A stretch of 64,000 nt of DNA from Brassica napus. Its lineage: Eukaryota; Streptophyta; Magnoliopsida; Brassicales; Brassicaceae. Below, in pieces: positions 13,111-26,509 of the stretch. A model generated the notes under the pieces. It had not been told where the DNA came from and searched no databases. It was given only the letters and a program-made list of their open reading frames with translations. Where the stretch lies: assembly GCF_020379485.1 (NCBI RefSeq), contig NC_063450.1:25024137-25088136 (forward strand), in the 5' to 3' direction. Made by a program: the position numbers and the translations under genes. Each line of letters begins with the position of its first letter. Within the stretch, counting starts at the first letter, position 1.

Positions 13111-14212
13111 ATGAGTTCGGAGGAAGCTGTCGTTGGTAAGCTCCGATCAATTTGTACATTTCATCATCGATTGATTTTGGGATCTAGGGTTTTAGATGTA
13201 TTGACGCGGTTTACAAACAGAATGTGACCGGATCCACCTTCTCCGGTTTAAGAATCTTGATCTAGATTATGATTTGCTTTCAAGAGTTTGGGTAAAGAAA
13301 GTAATGATTATTTTTTTGGGGGTAAAGTGCCAAGGAACTTTAGACTGTTGGAAGAGCTGGAAAGAGGTGAGAAAGGTATCGGAGATGGTACCGTCAGCTA
13401 TGGTATGGACGACGCTGATGATATCTATATGCAATCTTGGACCGGCACCATCCTCGGCCCTCACAATGTAATCTATCTCTCTTACCTTGTTTGGTTGATT
13501 AAGATGCAAATTTGAATACCGTTTGGAGAGAATTGCTAGATACCTATTAGTTGTTCTTGTGGCGTTTATTGCAAATGATCCAAAACCTTTCAGATGCTTT
13601 TACCTCCAAATGCTCTGTAGCTACATTTCTTGATTAGAGTGGGCAACAATAAAAAATAAACAAGTTTATTTGGGTTCTGCTTTGGGTTTTGACAAGATTG
13701 ATAATGTTTGTTTATCAGACTGCATACGAAGGGAAAATCTTCCAGCTGAAGCTCTTCTGTGGAAAGGAATACCCAGAGAGTCCACCTACTGTGAGATTCC
13801 AGACACGGATCAACATGGCCTGCGTTAACCCCGAAACTGGAGTCGTAAGCTCTTCATGTGTGAATGAATATTGCTGGTGTTATATCAGCTTATTGTTATA
13901 ACAAAGAAATGTGTGATCACAGGTTGAACCGAGTCTCTTCCCTATGCTCACTAACTGGCGGCGAGAATACACAATGGAGGACATTCTGGTTAAGCTCAAA
14001 AAAGAAATGATGACTTCCCATAACCGCAAGTTAGCTCAACCCCCTGAAGGTAATTTCTGTAACACGCTTTAATCTTTGATAGACCATCTTTGACTCGAGT
14101 GTGTTTGCTTATGATAAGTCTTAGGACCTCCTCTAATCAAAGTCATGTTTCTCCAGGTACAGAGGAAGCTAGGGCTGATCCTAAGGGACCAGCTAAATGT
14201 TGTGTGATGTGA
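13111..14212 (+). CDS. UEV1A: Ubiquitin-conjugating enzyme E2 variant (UEV1/MMZ)
   Basis: Five exons, 13111-13135, 13328-13467, 13719-13844, 13923-14049 and 14157-14212, join in frame to 157 aa. Known role of the family: an E2 variant that pairs with UBC13 to build Lys63-linked ubiquitin chains in DNA-damage tolerance and signalling. The UBC fold is clear ([45 protein letters not shown]), but the catalytic Cys-containing HPN-type segment of true E2s is replaced by [16 protein letters not shown], as expected for a UEV. The last four residues, CCVM, form a CaaX-like motif, so prenylation and membrane attachment are possible. It is intact. Position suggests the At1g23260 orthologue; the paralogue number is inferred. 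Confidence 0.97.
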
Positions 14213-14325
14213 AAAGAGAGGTTGGGAAGCACTCAGCAATTTGTATTATTATAAGGGACATTAATGTATATAACATCAGTTGAAGAAGCTTTTCCCTACA
14301 ACTTAATGTTATACTCTTGTTTCAG

Positions 14326-14358
<33 letters not shown>

Positions 14359-14893
14359 CCACCAAAAACAGGTGATTCTGATCTTAATAAATTTTATACC
14401 TCTTCTTTCTCTTCTTAGTTCGTAAACTTGTGGAGGAGTTTTGTTCAGTGAACTGGTGTAATGAAGAGTATCCTCAATCCTGCGCCTATTTGTTAGTAAT
14501 GAAAATTGGACAGTGTCCTACTTGGATTATAATGTAATCAAGAACAAATAAATATATAATAAAACAACTAGATTAGGATTGATGAGCAAGAATAATTCAA
14601 ATTTGACAGTTACCGTGTATGAGAATAGAATTTTAAAGTGAAAAACAAATGTTGTAAGAATCTTACACTTTCTCTCATCCTTGTGCATCAATGAGAAGTC
14701 GCGTTTACGCATATCAATACATGTAGAGGACGCATTTGTACAAAGATACACACTAAAGTAAAACATGTCCTGATCAAATCTTTGTTATAAATAAAAACTA
14801 AGAAGATCTTCTTTCTTTTTCTTTTAAAACCTAACAAGAAAGCTTGTGTTAAACTTGTTTCCTTACTAACTTGTCCGATTTTCTCATTAGGCC
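14213..14893. other. Intergenic between UEV1 and caleosin
   Basis: This holds the UEV1 3' flank, an (AT)n microsatellite at about 14328-14354 and the caleosin promoter. No additional gene is seen; the short minus-strand ORFs here lack homology. Confidence 0.6.
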
Positions 14894-16475
14894 ATGGCTC
14901 CTTCCGCTGCCTCTTCAAACACTAAAGGTTACTTCCATCCTATTTCCCATGTTGAGAGTTTTTGTTTTCTTTAGTTAGTAATTCAAAAGAGAGAGCAGTA
15001 AATAGAATTAATATATTTTGGGGGTTATGCTATGTAGAAGGAGAATCTGGTGAGGAAGGATATACTGCATTGGAGAAACATGTAGCCTTCTTCGACAGGA
15101 ACGGAGACGGCGTCATTTATCCTTGGGAAACCTACCAAGGTATAAGTTAATAAAACATATCGAGTAATCAAATGTTTAAATATGAATGAGATCTCCATGT
15201 GTAGCTTACCTTAGTCAATGATTATTATAAAATCCTAATTTGATTGGTTTGACGTAAAAGGATTTAGAGCGATAGGGGTAGGGCGTCTCCCGTCAGCTAT
15301 TGCTGGTCTCTTTATCAACATGGGACTTAGCCAGAAAACTCGCCCGGTAATAGCATTCCTCTTTCTTTTTCTTTACTCTTGGTTTTGAAAGGCTATCAAG
15401 AATACTATAAAAACATTGGCTTTGACCCTAATATTTTACTAAGTAATTTGACATAAGTTCTTTGATTGTTAAAAGAAAATTTATTAAATTCTTCAAAATC
15501 TTATATATAGTCACTGGCTATAAACACTGCAACTTTAGGCACTGACTCAAAACATATATCGACATAATGCGTTCGATGTTGTTTTGTAAATTGTTTTTGA
15601 TTAGTTTTGAGGTTTGATTATGCAAACAATATGTGTTAAACTATTCGGATATATCTAGTATTGAAGCCATTGATGGGAATTTTAAATAGGGGAAGGGATT
15701 CTCGCTGTTGTTTCCAATAGAAGTGAAGAATAGTCACTTTTGCATCCATGGTAGTGTCACTGAAGTATACGACAAGAACGGAAGGTTTGGTTAATTTCTT
15801 CCTCAATTATCACAAACCCTAGATGCTTTCGTGTGTACGTATTTATTAAACTTGATTACAAAACATACAACTTTGCTGCAAGTGAGTATATCACTTCCTT
15901 GTGAGTTTTACAGATTTGTGGAATCGAAATTCGAGGAGATATTCAAGAAGCATGCTCGCTCACATCGAAATGCTCTCACTTACAAGGAACTTCTTCAATT
16001 GCTTAAGTCTAACAGAGACCCTGGAGACTTTGGAGGATGGTTTGTTTTTTTATATTTTATTTTACGGAATTATATATTTTATTAACAAATTATATACCAT
16101 TCGTATGCATCTATCAAAAATATCCCACATCAAGAACTGAAAGAGCGTAAATGAGAGAAATGTATAATCTTGCATTCATGATGTATATTTTTGAGTGTGA
16201 ATTAGACTCACTACCCCATGACATTTTTGTTTCTGATATATTTTAGCTCTAGAGAAACTTAAACATGTTTTAAGAGCTTTTGAAAATATAAATTTTAAAT
16301 ACACAGGATTGCAGCATACGGAGAATGGAAATTATTATATGAATTATGCAAAGATGAAGATGGTTTATTGACGAGAGAGGCAGTAAAAGGCGCCTTCGAT
16401 GGCAGCATTTTCAGAAAATTGGAGAAAGAACGATTATCTTCTTCTCATAAGAAGAAAGAAAAAAGAAGACGTTAA
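14894..16475 (+). CDS. Caleosin / lipid-body peroxygenase family protein
   Basis: Six exons, 14894-14927, 15038-15139, 15261-15346, 15690-15784, 15914-16039 and 16307-16475, give an intact 203-aa protein. Caleosins are Ca2+-binding, haem-containing peroxygenases of lipid droplets or endomembranes that act in oxylipin and stress pathways. The single EF-hand loop [12 protein letters not shown] follows LEKHVAFF. The conserved His lies just before it and another is in the IHGS motif; such histidines are the proposed haem ligands of the family. The central segment after [14 protein letters not shown] is short, and I do not see the classic long oleosin-like hydrophobic stretch. The tail is very basic ([11 protein letters not shown]). 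It is probably orthologous to At1g23240/At1g23250; Arabidopsis has two neighbours as I recall, only one is here. Confidence 0.93.
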
Positions 16476-16909
16476 ATATTCCCAAAGCCCATTCATCCAT
16501 CATCTTCAACGTTACAAATTAATAGATACACTTATGTGACTAGTGTGTATCTTATATGAAAATGGTTTGTTGTTGTGATGCATTCTTTACATAAACATAT
16601 ATGATATTTTTGTGTAATATTCCGATAATACCATTAGAAAATATAGTTATGACATGCATATTCATATTCAGACAACAGGATTAGTCTCCGTGAAAACAAG
16701 CTATTCTTTAGTCTCTAGGAGTGGAAGTAAATACAAACAAAACGTTATCATTTGATAATATATACATACAATACACATAAAATTAGTTGCCACCACTGAC
16801 AAAACTTACCAGAATAAGTTGTTGATGAAATCAGTTTATGTGCTTCTTTCTATCGCTCTACCAGCTTTTGCCTCCACCACAAACCCAACATATTAACTGA
16901 GTTTCTTTT
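16476..16909. other. Intergenic, convergent 3' flanks of caleosin and MED23
   Basis: AT-rich sequence between two gene ends. Nothing coding or repetitive recognised. Confidence 0.6.
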
Positions 16910-19900
16910 CTAAGAGGTGTTGGTCTTTGCGGTATTCTGATGAGCAGCAGCATATATCGACGAATTGGGATCAGTTCTGAGGTGAGAGAGAAGGTGTTGT
17001 ACATCTGGTCGGAGAGAATCTGCTGCTCTTCCGATTAAGGCCAATATGTCTGGTCTCGGCTTGCTGCTACTTTGAACTGCTCCACCTTGTCCCTCGTAGT
17101 GAACAACATGGTGTCTGCAACCATTTGAACACAGAGATCAAAATAAACAAGCGACATTAAAGTCTAACCCAACTAATCACTTGAATAATCATATGAATCC
17201 ATGTTCAGGTATTGAATAAGCTCACAGGAAATCGATAAGATCTGCAATCTGGGATGCTTCAACAGGGACCTGTGTCTGCGAATTTTTCCCGAAAACATCA
17301 ACCATTGTGCTCAAGAGAAGGGCTAGCGTCTGTTGAGAAACAGAAAAGAATACCAAAGTCAAAATTAGACACGAAAGTAACACAAAGTCTGAGGTTTGTG
17401 ATGAACAACATCTGGAGCAGGAAGGTCATTCCAATTATGTTATGCTTGAGAGAGACTGTATTATATCCAAACCCTACCAAAAACCAACTAACCAAATTTT
17501 GAACCGAACTAATCGAAATAGCCGAACTAGAAATTTAACAAAATTAAACCAAAATCTAAACGAAATCAAAAACTTTGGTAGCATTTTTAAAAACCAAACT
17601 AACCGAATACTAAACCAAACTTTCTTTCGGGTTAATTTGATTTATGTTGAACCGAACTACCCAAACCAAATAACCCGAACTAACCGAAAACCGAACAAAA
17701 TAACACAAACTAACCGAACCCGCAGGCCTAGACTGTATTATTAACATTCTTAGAACAATAGTAAAATGACGCCATCCTTTCGTAATAGCTGCTCAGAGCC
17801 AGAAGCTAACGAATATTCAAATTTTAACCACCCATTGATATAACATTTAATCTGAACAGAACGTTACATAGTAACTCGAAATAAGACCAGTTCGTATGGG
17901 TAGGAGCCATAAGAGTTACCTTGTTAAAGAGCGCATGTGTGTTTGCAATCCTCGGTAGAAGTGGTCCCATTATACGGAATACAACTCTGAGCATTGCCAC
18001 AGACGTCACAGGCCGGAGGTTCTTGATGATGAGATGGGTGCCATCAAGCCATTCTTGTGGGAGATTGCTGAAGAAAGCATGAAGCAAGGCCACTATATTC
18101 CCTGGAACAAGACAAAACGATACACATGTAAAAAACAAACATTCACCTGTGGATTCAGAAGCTATATATAGTGAGTACCTATGGCGGTTGAGGTGTTGTC
18201 CTGAGCAGCCCATGTAGGATCCATCAAAGCATACCCAACAGCAGAGTCTAGCTCACCTTGTGATCTCTTCCCATCAGTAAGCCACCATGTTTCCCTTATC
18301 ACACGCGAAGCCTCCATGTAAAGCTGCGTGTGAAAATCTGGAGGGAGCTGAGCCAGCAGAAGCCCACAACCTTGAATCAACAGACACGACAGTTGCTGAC
18401 ATGTATAACCGCTTCTAGAGACAAAGCTCGCTGTGTTCATACAAGTGGACCTGCTTGCGCTCATCGAGTCCGTGCTCCCTCCCGAGGGAGACGTAGGGAG
18501 CACCGAGCCTTGCCCCACTCCGTTTGCAGCACCGTGGAAGCCGTTGCCAGATTGAATAAGTGTGGACTGTATGTTGACGATTATCTGAACAAGAGAAGAG
18601 ACAATCTGAGCAGCGGAGACAGGAAGGGAGAGGATCTCAATCACGGCTGTTTCAAGAACGAGTTGAGTGTATGTCCCAGGGTCCTGGATCTGGTAGAATG
18701 CTTTCTGTCCCTCGGAGGCGTTTGCTGGTCCGGGCTGAGATGCTCCTGGAGTTTTCCCATGAAGAGATCTCGCTGAGGAGCTGTTTAACATGTCTGCCAT
18801 TGAGCCAGACCTTGAGCTACAGTTGCTGCTGCTGCTGCTGCTAAGCGGAGGTATAACGTTGTTTACGAGATTCAGAAGAAGAGTGGCGAAGTAATCAAGA
18901 GGTGGGCATGTAGGGGAACTCGGGTTGCTGATGTACTGAGGGAATGATTCAGAGAATGGAATCTTACTGAGACCAAGGACTCTGAGGATCTTCACAACAA
19001 GTTGCCCGGGAAGATGGCCATAGAAATAAGCGAGGATATCGCGTACAAACGTGAATCTGAGAGGATGATAAGCCAGAAAATGAGAGTAGGCAGTCAGAAT
19101 TTTATCAGCTGTATCCATTGCATTGTTCTCGATGAGCCTGTACACCACTAGAGGGATAACTGGAAGCAAACGTGCCGCAATGTCATCAAAGAACGTTGGA
19201 TACCTGTGTTTAACACAATTAGAAAAGGTAAAACATTCCCAAAATTAACAGAATGTAACACAAAAATAAGAAAAAAAGCATTAAACATATTTCAACACAA
19301 AAAACCAGGTCAGACGCAAGTTTTCTAAGATCCCATTCATGGTTTTGATTCTGGAAGTCACTTAAATCTCTGTGCACCAATAAAAGGTCACATTCGTGAT
19401 GAATGATTTCCTAAAGAGAAAGGAAAATGGAGTTTTGTCTACAGTATAATACGGGTCTAAGGGATTGTAAACTATTCATTCACATAATCAATACACAAAT
19501 CCTGAACGGGCATTTGCCTTAATTCGCCTTTGTTCACAACAGATGCCAACAAAACCAGTCAACAGATGCGAACAAGTCATGTAATAAAGTGAGCTTTTGT
19601 TAAAATAAGTGAGTGTGACACGTTACCTGTCTTTCCAAGAAAGATGGTTACCAAGGGCCTTCTGGAGTTCATTGCGTTTGAACACCTGCGTGAAAAGCCA
19701 GTGTTCAGGAGGCCCACGGTTTGCGCAGTACATGTTAATCCTCTGCATCAGCTCTGGCCTTTCAAGTATAATTTTCTGTAAAATAAATAAAAAAACAAAA
19801 TCCTTAGAAATTTAATATGATCCTACGCTTATTTCAGGTACAAGCATGAGAACATACTGCAATTATCAAGGCGTGCGGATCATCATCACGGTCAATGAGC

Positions 19901-22900
19901 GCCAGAATAAAAATGTCAAGAGGAAGCATTTCATGTGTCCAGAAGAAAAACGCAAGATTTGCATCATGCTTGTCTAGAATCTCCTGAAGATATATATCAA
20001 GGTGCAATGTAAGAAAATGGATCAAGTAATTAAAAAAAGTGAGCTAAATCAATTTAGGAACCTTTATATTGTGTCCTCGCTGAAGGTCTACATGAACTTT
20101 GTGAAGCAAAACATCTACCAAAGTGTATATGTTAGCAGTGACTTCTTCAGGTGAAACCTCCCTCAGAACCCGTGCCTGGTAATAAGGAAAAGTCACACAA
20201 CTATCAATTAGCAATCTGTTCACAACTTTGAAGAGACAAATAAGAAATAGCTCCACGGTAACTAGGCGTTTCGTAGAAGATTAACTACTAGACGGATAAC
20301 AAATTATTGATTTATTTTTTCTGTATATTTTACATTTACACTAATATTATTTCTTAATTTAACTCATTTAGAATAATTAGAATATGAGATCGATTTTACC
20401 AATTTAGATCGATTTAAACAAATTTTAAACAATTTAAAGCGGTTTTAAACCGATTTGAGTTGCATAAATCGGATTTTTTAAAACAATATTTCGGCTATGA
20501 CCCATTTGCAGCCTAGACCAATTTTTAGGACATTGGAAGAGACTAAGCAAAGCAAAAAACAAACCAGATTAGCGCTGTTGACGTTATCAGGGTGGCCTTG
20601 CATCAGCATACAAGCACCAGCGCATAGATACTGACGGTGCTGAGGAAAACTGTGGCTGAGGTACGTCATAACATAAGAAGGTTCAGCAGACGGTGAAAGA
20701 AGCTGAGTGCACTGGTTTATCACAGTCGTTTCCGCCTGTTGCCACGCCTGAATCGACAACCCTCTCTTGTCTACACGCCCATTCAAAGCGTCACGGAGAA
20801 GGGACGGGAAATGGCGCAGCGTCTTCTCTGACCAAGTATGCTGGCTCGTCGCGAGTATCTGTTCCAACATGGTTTGCAGATAAACCAAGTGATCAGCATC
20901 AGCGATTCCGCGTGTTTTGATAGTGATGGCTAGTGTCATGATGGTTATGCGGTTCAACGTCTCAGTGAACTCAGTTGGACCCTGGTGGTGATAGTAACAT
21001 AACAAAAGTTATTAACACTCCGGATCATCATGGCACAAGGGAGAGTTAATTAATAACACTTACTTTGCCCTCACGTTTAACAGAGAAGAAGTCTCTGAGT
21101 GATAAAATGAGATTCATGCATAAGTTTTCGGCAAGTCTGAATATACGGTGGTCGCCACGTTTTGCTTTCAGTGCAGAGATTATTTTGGTGACATCATACA
21201 TTAAGGTTTTGCTTTTTCCTTGGTATCTGCAAAAAAAGGTGCATCAGTAACTTTGTTTTTTAGTCTAAGTTAAAGAACCTTTTTGCTCATTTCTACCTGT
21301 ATAGAGGAAGCAAACGGTAGTTCAGAATCTCAAGAACAAGCAAAGTCACCCCAGGTTTGCTTAGCAGAGAAGCATTTCTCTGTGCCAATTGCTGCAGAAA
21401 GTTAACCAATATCATGAATCATGAATCGGTTAATAATCAATCAGAAGGTGAAAGAAGGAGCCAAACTAGCATACAGTGAAATGCGAACGGAACATAGAGT
21501 GAGGGGAAATGAGAAGCAATCTTGTGTACGTCTCAACCATTGCAATGCTGGGAACAACCTGCAGGCAGATCATTGCATCACTTAACATGTATAATAATCC
21601 TTGTGTGAGACAAAAGTAGTAAACAAACCTGGCTAACAAACAAAGCTTCTTCCAGTTGAAGAGCCAACTTCAAGCACAGGTTCATTGAAAAGCCAGATAA
21701 CAATGACATCGGTAACGGAGTCACTTCCTGCATCATCATTACTCTTTCGTTTGGTTGTAATCCAGGTAACTCAGCCATTCCAGATGAAGACAACCAGTTT
21801 ATAACTGTTTCACACGCAGGTTGCGCCATGGTGTAGGAAACAACCCAAAACATGCCGATGGACCTATCATCCAAATTCATATAATCCATCATGCGCTCTC
21901 CTGAAAACAAGAAACAGAATGAGAAGGGAGTTTTCTCTAAGCGTCTGACTTGGTAAGGAGTTGTCAGAAACTTACCTTTGCTTCTCCACCACTCATCAAT
22001 CTGTTTCCCCTTCAAGAGTTGGTCATTGTTTAGGTAGGCTCTCGTTGTTGCGCTTAGTGACCAAATCCGTAGATTCTGACAACTGCTCACGAAGTCAAGC
22101 AACACGCTCTGAGGGTTATTGGGATCAGTTCTGTCTTCCCTGTGAAATGATAAGATCTTCCTAGTTGTCTCCACCTGATAGAGAAGAAGTTAAGCTCAAA
22201 GCAAAAGGAAGTAGTCCAAGGAATTGAATTGAATAGCAGCTGCAAGGACCTTTTTAAGATCGGAGTTCAAAGCAGTCATGACAAGCTCAACGCGTATTAT
22301 TTGTGCAAGCAACCACGTCACGTGATTCGTTCGAAGAATATGGTTATCGGCACCGTTAAGTCGTAAGACCAACTTGTCAATAAAATCAACAAAATCAGTA
22401 CACCCACTTTTGATTAGAAAGAAGAATATATCTGAGAAAACAAGCCACTCCTGCCAGCAATTTGCATCTGCACAGAGAGAGAAGCAAACAGATACCAAGT
22501 TAATACAAAGTTAACAACAAAGACATGAGAGATAGGGATTAAGACAAAAAAGCATTGCCTGAGTTGGTCAGCTTGAGAAGCTCAACAATCCTGTCAATGA
22601 TAGCTTCACAAATCATGTCAGAAGTGAAAACAGCACCAGGGATAGGCCCTGCTTGCGCAGAAGGTCTATAACCTGGAGCCACAACAAGGACACGCTTCCA
22701 CCAGTCAGGCGACGGCGTAGTGCGAATAGCATGCCTAATGCAACGCACCGCTCTCTCCCAGTCCAAGCTTCCTTGTGGAATAGACATGGCCAGATCCTCT
22801 CCACACAAAGGCTCCCCAAGCACACTCGGATACGTAATCGGCGAGTAGCGAAGATGCGCCACAGCTTCAGCAGAAACATTGGCAGGCGTCTGAGACGATA

Positions 22901-24092
22901 TACGATGAGTACCGAACGTCGGGCAGTGGAGATGCTGGTCCAACATGAGCATGTGCATAGCCATCGTATCCCTCCTCCGGTGTATCTCCATGACAAGAGT
23001 GAACAAGGCTTCATCACCATCAGGTATGTTCTCTATAAACTGCAGACCGCTGCGCAGCAGCTCGTAAAACGGAATCCGTGATTGACCCTCGTCCACCAAC
23101 AGCCATATAACTTCCAAACAGCTCCTCAACCACTCAGATAAACTCTTCTCGGCTCCCATCTCTCTCATGTCCCAGCTCACAAGCCAGCTCATCATGTGCT
23201 GGAAGATCTCGGCGTGGGTTACCGGTTTGAGGTTGAACTCAACGCCGATCAAGATGATCTTGCAACTGATCTGACGCAGGCTGTTAATCGCTGCGGCTCT
23301 TACGCGTTGACTGCTTCTCATAGCAGTGTCTTTTGCCAAAGGAGTTAGAGAAGCTTGTTCATTCACTGGAGAGCCAATAACTACAGGAGCTAGAGACTGC
23401 GAAGAAGTAGCTGAAGAAGAAGCAGCTTGGTTTAGTGAGGACTCAGCGGCGGAGACGGAGGCGAGGAGGGAAGGTAAGAAGGTATCCCAGTTAACGAAAC
23501 CGATTCTGAACAATGCACGCAAGGCAAAGAGAAGGAACTCAGCTCTAGGTGCGTGGTTGCTACACTGCAACACCATAGTTACGGAAACTGACTCTGTGAT
23601 TGCCCTTAACTGATCAGGATCCTGAATAAGAGTCCCATGTAAGGTAAAAGCTAACAAGAGAGGAGATAAAAAAGATGAAAGCTTTTTACATTGAATTGGG
23701 TCTGGAGCTGCTGGAAGTCCACAATGAACTGCTCGTTTCCAGGTGGGAAGTCTCTACTGGGAGCATGAACACGCTTCTGGGACTTGTTCCTATTCAACAA
23801 CAAAAAAAAAAAAGGATGGATTTTTATTAGTTAAATCGATGTGAATGAAGTAGGTGAGGATTCGTTGAAACCTACGGAGGAGGATCTCGTGCAGACTCAT
23901 CAGGCTTTTGCCGGCTTCCTCTCTGTCAAAAAAAGGTGAGATTTTTCAGGGAGATGGAGAAAGAGAGAGATTGATGATATATACCCCTAAGTAGAGATTG
24001 AAGAGGTCGATGATCTTGGCACGCGCAGGATGGAACTGGTACGATCGAGAAGATGAAGGAGCAGTGACTGTGCGCTGCTGCGATTGATCCAT
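16910..24092 (-). CDS. MED23: Mediator of RNA polymerase II transcription subunit 23
   Basis: Mediator tail subunit that bridges activators and RNA polymerase II in the nucleus. Eighteen exons read from 24092: 24092-23985, 23922-23876, 23789-23690, 23621-22559, 22467-22250, 22174-21976, 21900-21629, 21558-21475, 21391-21297, 21226-21064, 20981-20565, 20175-20062, 19983-19858, 19775-19627, 19203-18179, 18101-17920, 17329-17226, 17114-16910. They sum to 4,671 nt, i.e. 1556 aa with no internal stop, close to the roughly 1.6-kb-residue plant proteins as I recall them. The start gives MDQSQQRTVTAPSSSRSYQF and the end HQNTAKTNTS. Exon 15 has a Ser-rich insert. Intron 4 has a GC donor (AACTCAG|GCAATG); all others are GT-AG. 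A piece covering 18471-19628 was copied into the retroelement at 38.3-39.8 kb. Confidence 0.95.
17465..17730. repeat. Non-autonomous element in MED23 intron 16 built from AACCGAAC-type motifs
   Basis: About 265 bp, very rich in AACCAAA, ACCGAACTAACC and similar motifs, interrupting intron 16. The 12-bp sequence AGACTGTATTAT flanks it on both sides (17453-17464 and 17730-17741), a good candidate target duplication. The right end, GCAGGCCTA, resembles the TAGGCCTG ends of some plant hAT MITEs, but the left end does not match it well. Class assignment is uncertain. Confidence 0.6.
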
Positions 24093-24494
24093 TGTAAAGC
24101 TCTGTTGTCACTTGAGATCTTTCTTTCTTTGTGTTACTTTGATTAAGGTTTTGGGTTTAAAAGCTAAGGTCTTTCTTTTTATTTCAAAGAGAAGAGAACA
24201 CAAGCTTGTTTTGTTTCCAATCTGACTCGTTATTACCAAACTCTGTTTGTCCTACACAGACAGGCTTACGTCAGCATTTTGTTTATATTCTTTTGGCGAA
24301 AACGATACGTCAAGTTCATTTGTAAATTACACAAATATGAGTCGCAAAACATATTCTCGATTTGTATTGAAGATTTTGTCTTGGGAGATTAACACAATGA
24401 ACTCGAAATAAATAGTGTGTGAATACAGGACAGAGGGATCGAAAGGGAAGGACTAACTGAAGATGTTCATTTTTTAAAGATTGGATGAACGTTT
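24093..24494. other. MED23 promoter region and dynein light chain 3' flank
   Basis: About 400 bp between two genes on the same strand. Pyrimidine-rich leader sequence lies near 24110-24180 next to the MED23 start. No other gene seen. Confidence 0.55.
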
Positions 24495-26086
24495 TCATTG
24501 GTGATCTAAGGGTTCCACAGCAGTCTTGAATAGGAGAACATACACTTTGTCGATCTGGAAATATATGAACCCTCCAATGGAATGAGTTACGTATGAGCCA
24601 AAGCTGGTCCCAACAATGCAGTGCCACGCAGGGCCATATGCTGAATCGAAGTCCTGAAACATGATGGAAACTTTGTTTCGTGAGTAGAGAGCAAAAATAA
24701 AGTTTATAGACCTGGTTGGAAGTTTAAATTCGATGCAACATTCCGTTGGGCAAATAGACAAAAAAGCTCAAGTTAGGAGATAAGCAACATATCAAGGTCG
24801 ATTTTGAGAGAAGAAATCAACTATCAGAACAAGAAGATAAAACAAGTCAATCATGTGCCAATCACTCTACTAAGTGCTTATAAGTGAAAACGTATTTGTT
24901 TAGTCAGCCACTTTGTGAAACCAATGTAAAGCCTCTCTTCTTACATTTTGGATCATTAAAAGTTTGCTACTTTGGATCATTTGTGAGCCCTAAAACAAAT
25001 CTTTGCACTTGTGAGAAGCAATACGGTATTGCCAATACCTCCACCTCTAGTCAACTATGAGGAACTTCACAAATTCTTAGCAATAGAAGTGCTTCATTTT
25101 GATCAATAAGATAAAACCAAAACCTCACCATCAAGGCCCTCTAAGTAAAAACACTATCCCTAGATATTAAGTAGGAGCACAAGCCCTGAGTTATGTACAA
25201 TAATTATATGGAAAAGCTGCATAAATGAACAATTATGTATATGTGGTAGACTAGTAAATAATAATACCAGATAATACAACCGAGTACTTTGTAGAAAGAA
25301 GTTTCCATTTAGCAAGTCTCATTTCCTAAAGCAAACTGCTTCAGATTTATCATCAGGTAGCATCTACCTACACAAAAGGAAGTTTCCAAACTACCCAGTA
25401 TAACAAATGGTGCATCCTAGGTCTCAGAAGTCATGGCCTAAGTCAGCTCAAAAAAACCATCTCAGTAAATAAGCAACAAGAAACATCCACTTTCAAGACA
25501 TACCCCCAAGAGATTCATACTAATATCACCCCAATACAAAAAACTACCAAGTCAAGTAGACTACTAACAAAAAGCTAGGTCAAGTAGACTACTAACTCAA
25601 CCCAAAAACCATTTAAGAGAAAGTCCGATCTCCAGATTTGTCACACAAGCACAAATCTTCACATCAACGAGAACACAATAACAAAGCTTGCAAAACGAGT
25701 GCTACTTGAAGCATAGCCCTAAGACCCACTACTTGACTCTGTATCAAAACTCACTCCGCAGAACTAGACTCCGTCGCTAATGCGATAAAGACACGATTTT
25801 TAAGCGTTAGACAGAGAAAAGATGCAACCTTTTTAAGGGCAAGAGCGAGTCTTTTGTTGTCGGCTTTACCAGGCGTGGCATTCAATATCTCACGGGACAA
25901 ACTGAAGGCCCTGTTCTGCACGGGCAAAGGCATATCGGAAGCTCTAACACGAACATTGAACTCTTCTTTCAGGTCCTGCTGCTCTTTAGCCTTCTTCTTC
26001 TGCTGTATCAAACTGTTCAAGAACTTGCTTCTTCTCTCTAGTTCCATCTCAACTCCTTCCATGTTTCTCTCTCTCGCTCGCATCAC
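24495..26086 (-). CDS. Dynein light chain (LC8/DYNLL type) family protein
   Basis: Two exons, 26086-25829 and 24653-24495, separated by a 1,175-bp intron, encode 138 aa. The C-terminal domain (ILNATPGKADNKRLALALKKDFDSAYGPAWHCIVG, then SFGSYVTHSIGGFIYFQ and VYVLLFKTAVEPLD) is the LC8 fold, a small dimer that docks on short linear motifs of many partners. Land plants lack dynein heavy chains, so LC8 proteins act there as general hub or dimerisation proteins. The N-terminal roughly 50 residues are charged and coiled-coil-like (ELERRSKFLNSLIQQKKKAKEQ). Start choice is uncertain: ATGs at 26086, 26083 and 26062 are in frame. Likely At1g23220 orthologue. Confidence 0.93.
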
Positions 26087-26504
26087 TCAGCTATAGGAAC
26101 TCGTTTTTTGTTTTTTTCCTCCTTTGAATCGGAGGAAAACCAAGGTAGACTCAGTTAGGGCTGGTTAGGTTGGAGCGAGCACCATCTGTTTGAGGCAATG
26201 TCTTTGAGTGGAGTCGTGTAGGACAGACAAAATAGCCTTCTTGTTTTAGCGGAAAGCAGCTGACCTTGACCAAAGATAAATTCCTAATTATAACACACCT
26301 TTAATTAGTGTTTTTATTTTATAAAGTACACCTTTCGTTGGTCATAATTATAAATCATAATTACTTGGGAATTTGGCTATAAAGGTAATTTATCTTAGAC
26401 AATTAGTTTTTTGGTATTTTGGAAAATGATTACTCTTGCACTTTCTAAAAATTCATATCAATTTAATACGAAGCCAAAAGGCAAAAAAAAAATACAAAAT
26501 ATGA
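26087..26504. other. Dynein light chain promoter region
   Basis: AT-rich sequence up to the TSD of the next retrotransposon. Nothing else recognised. Confidence 0.5.
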
Positions 26505-26509
26505 TATTT

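Noticed and set aside
20260..20510. Possible repeat in MED23 intron 11
   Set aside because: AT-rich with GATCGATTTA-like motifs, but no clear ends or second copy in the window, so not called.
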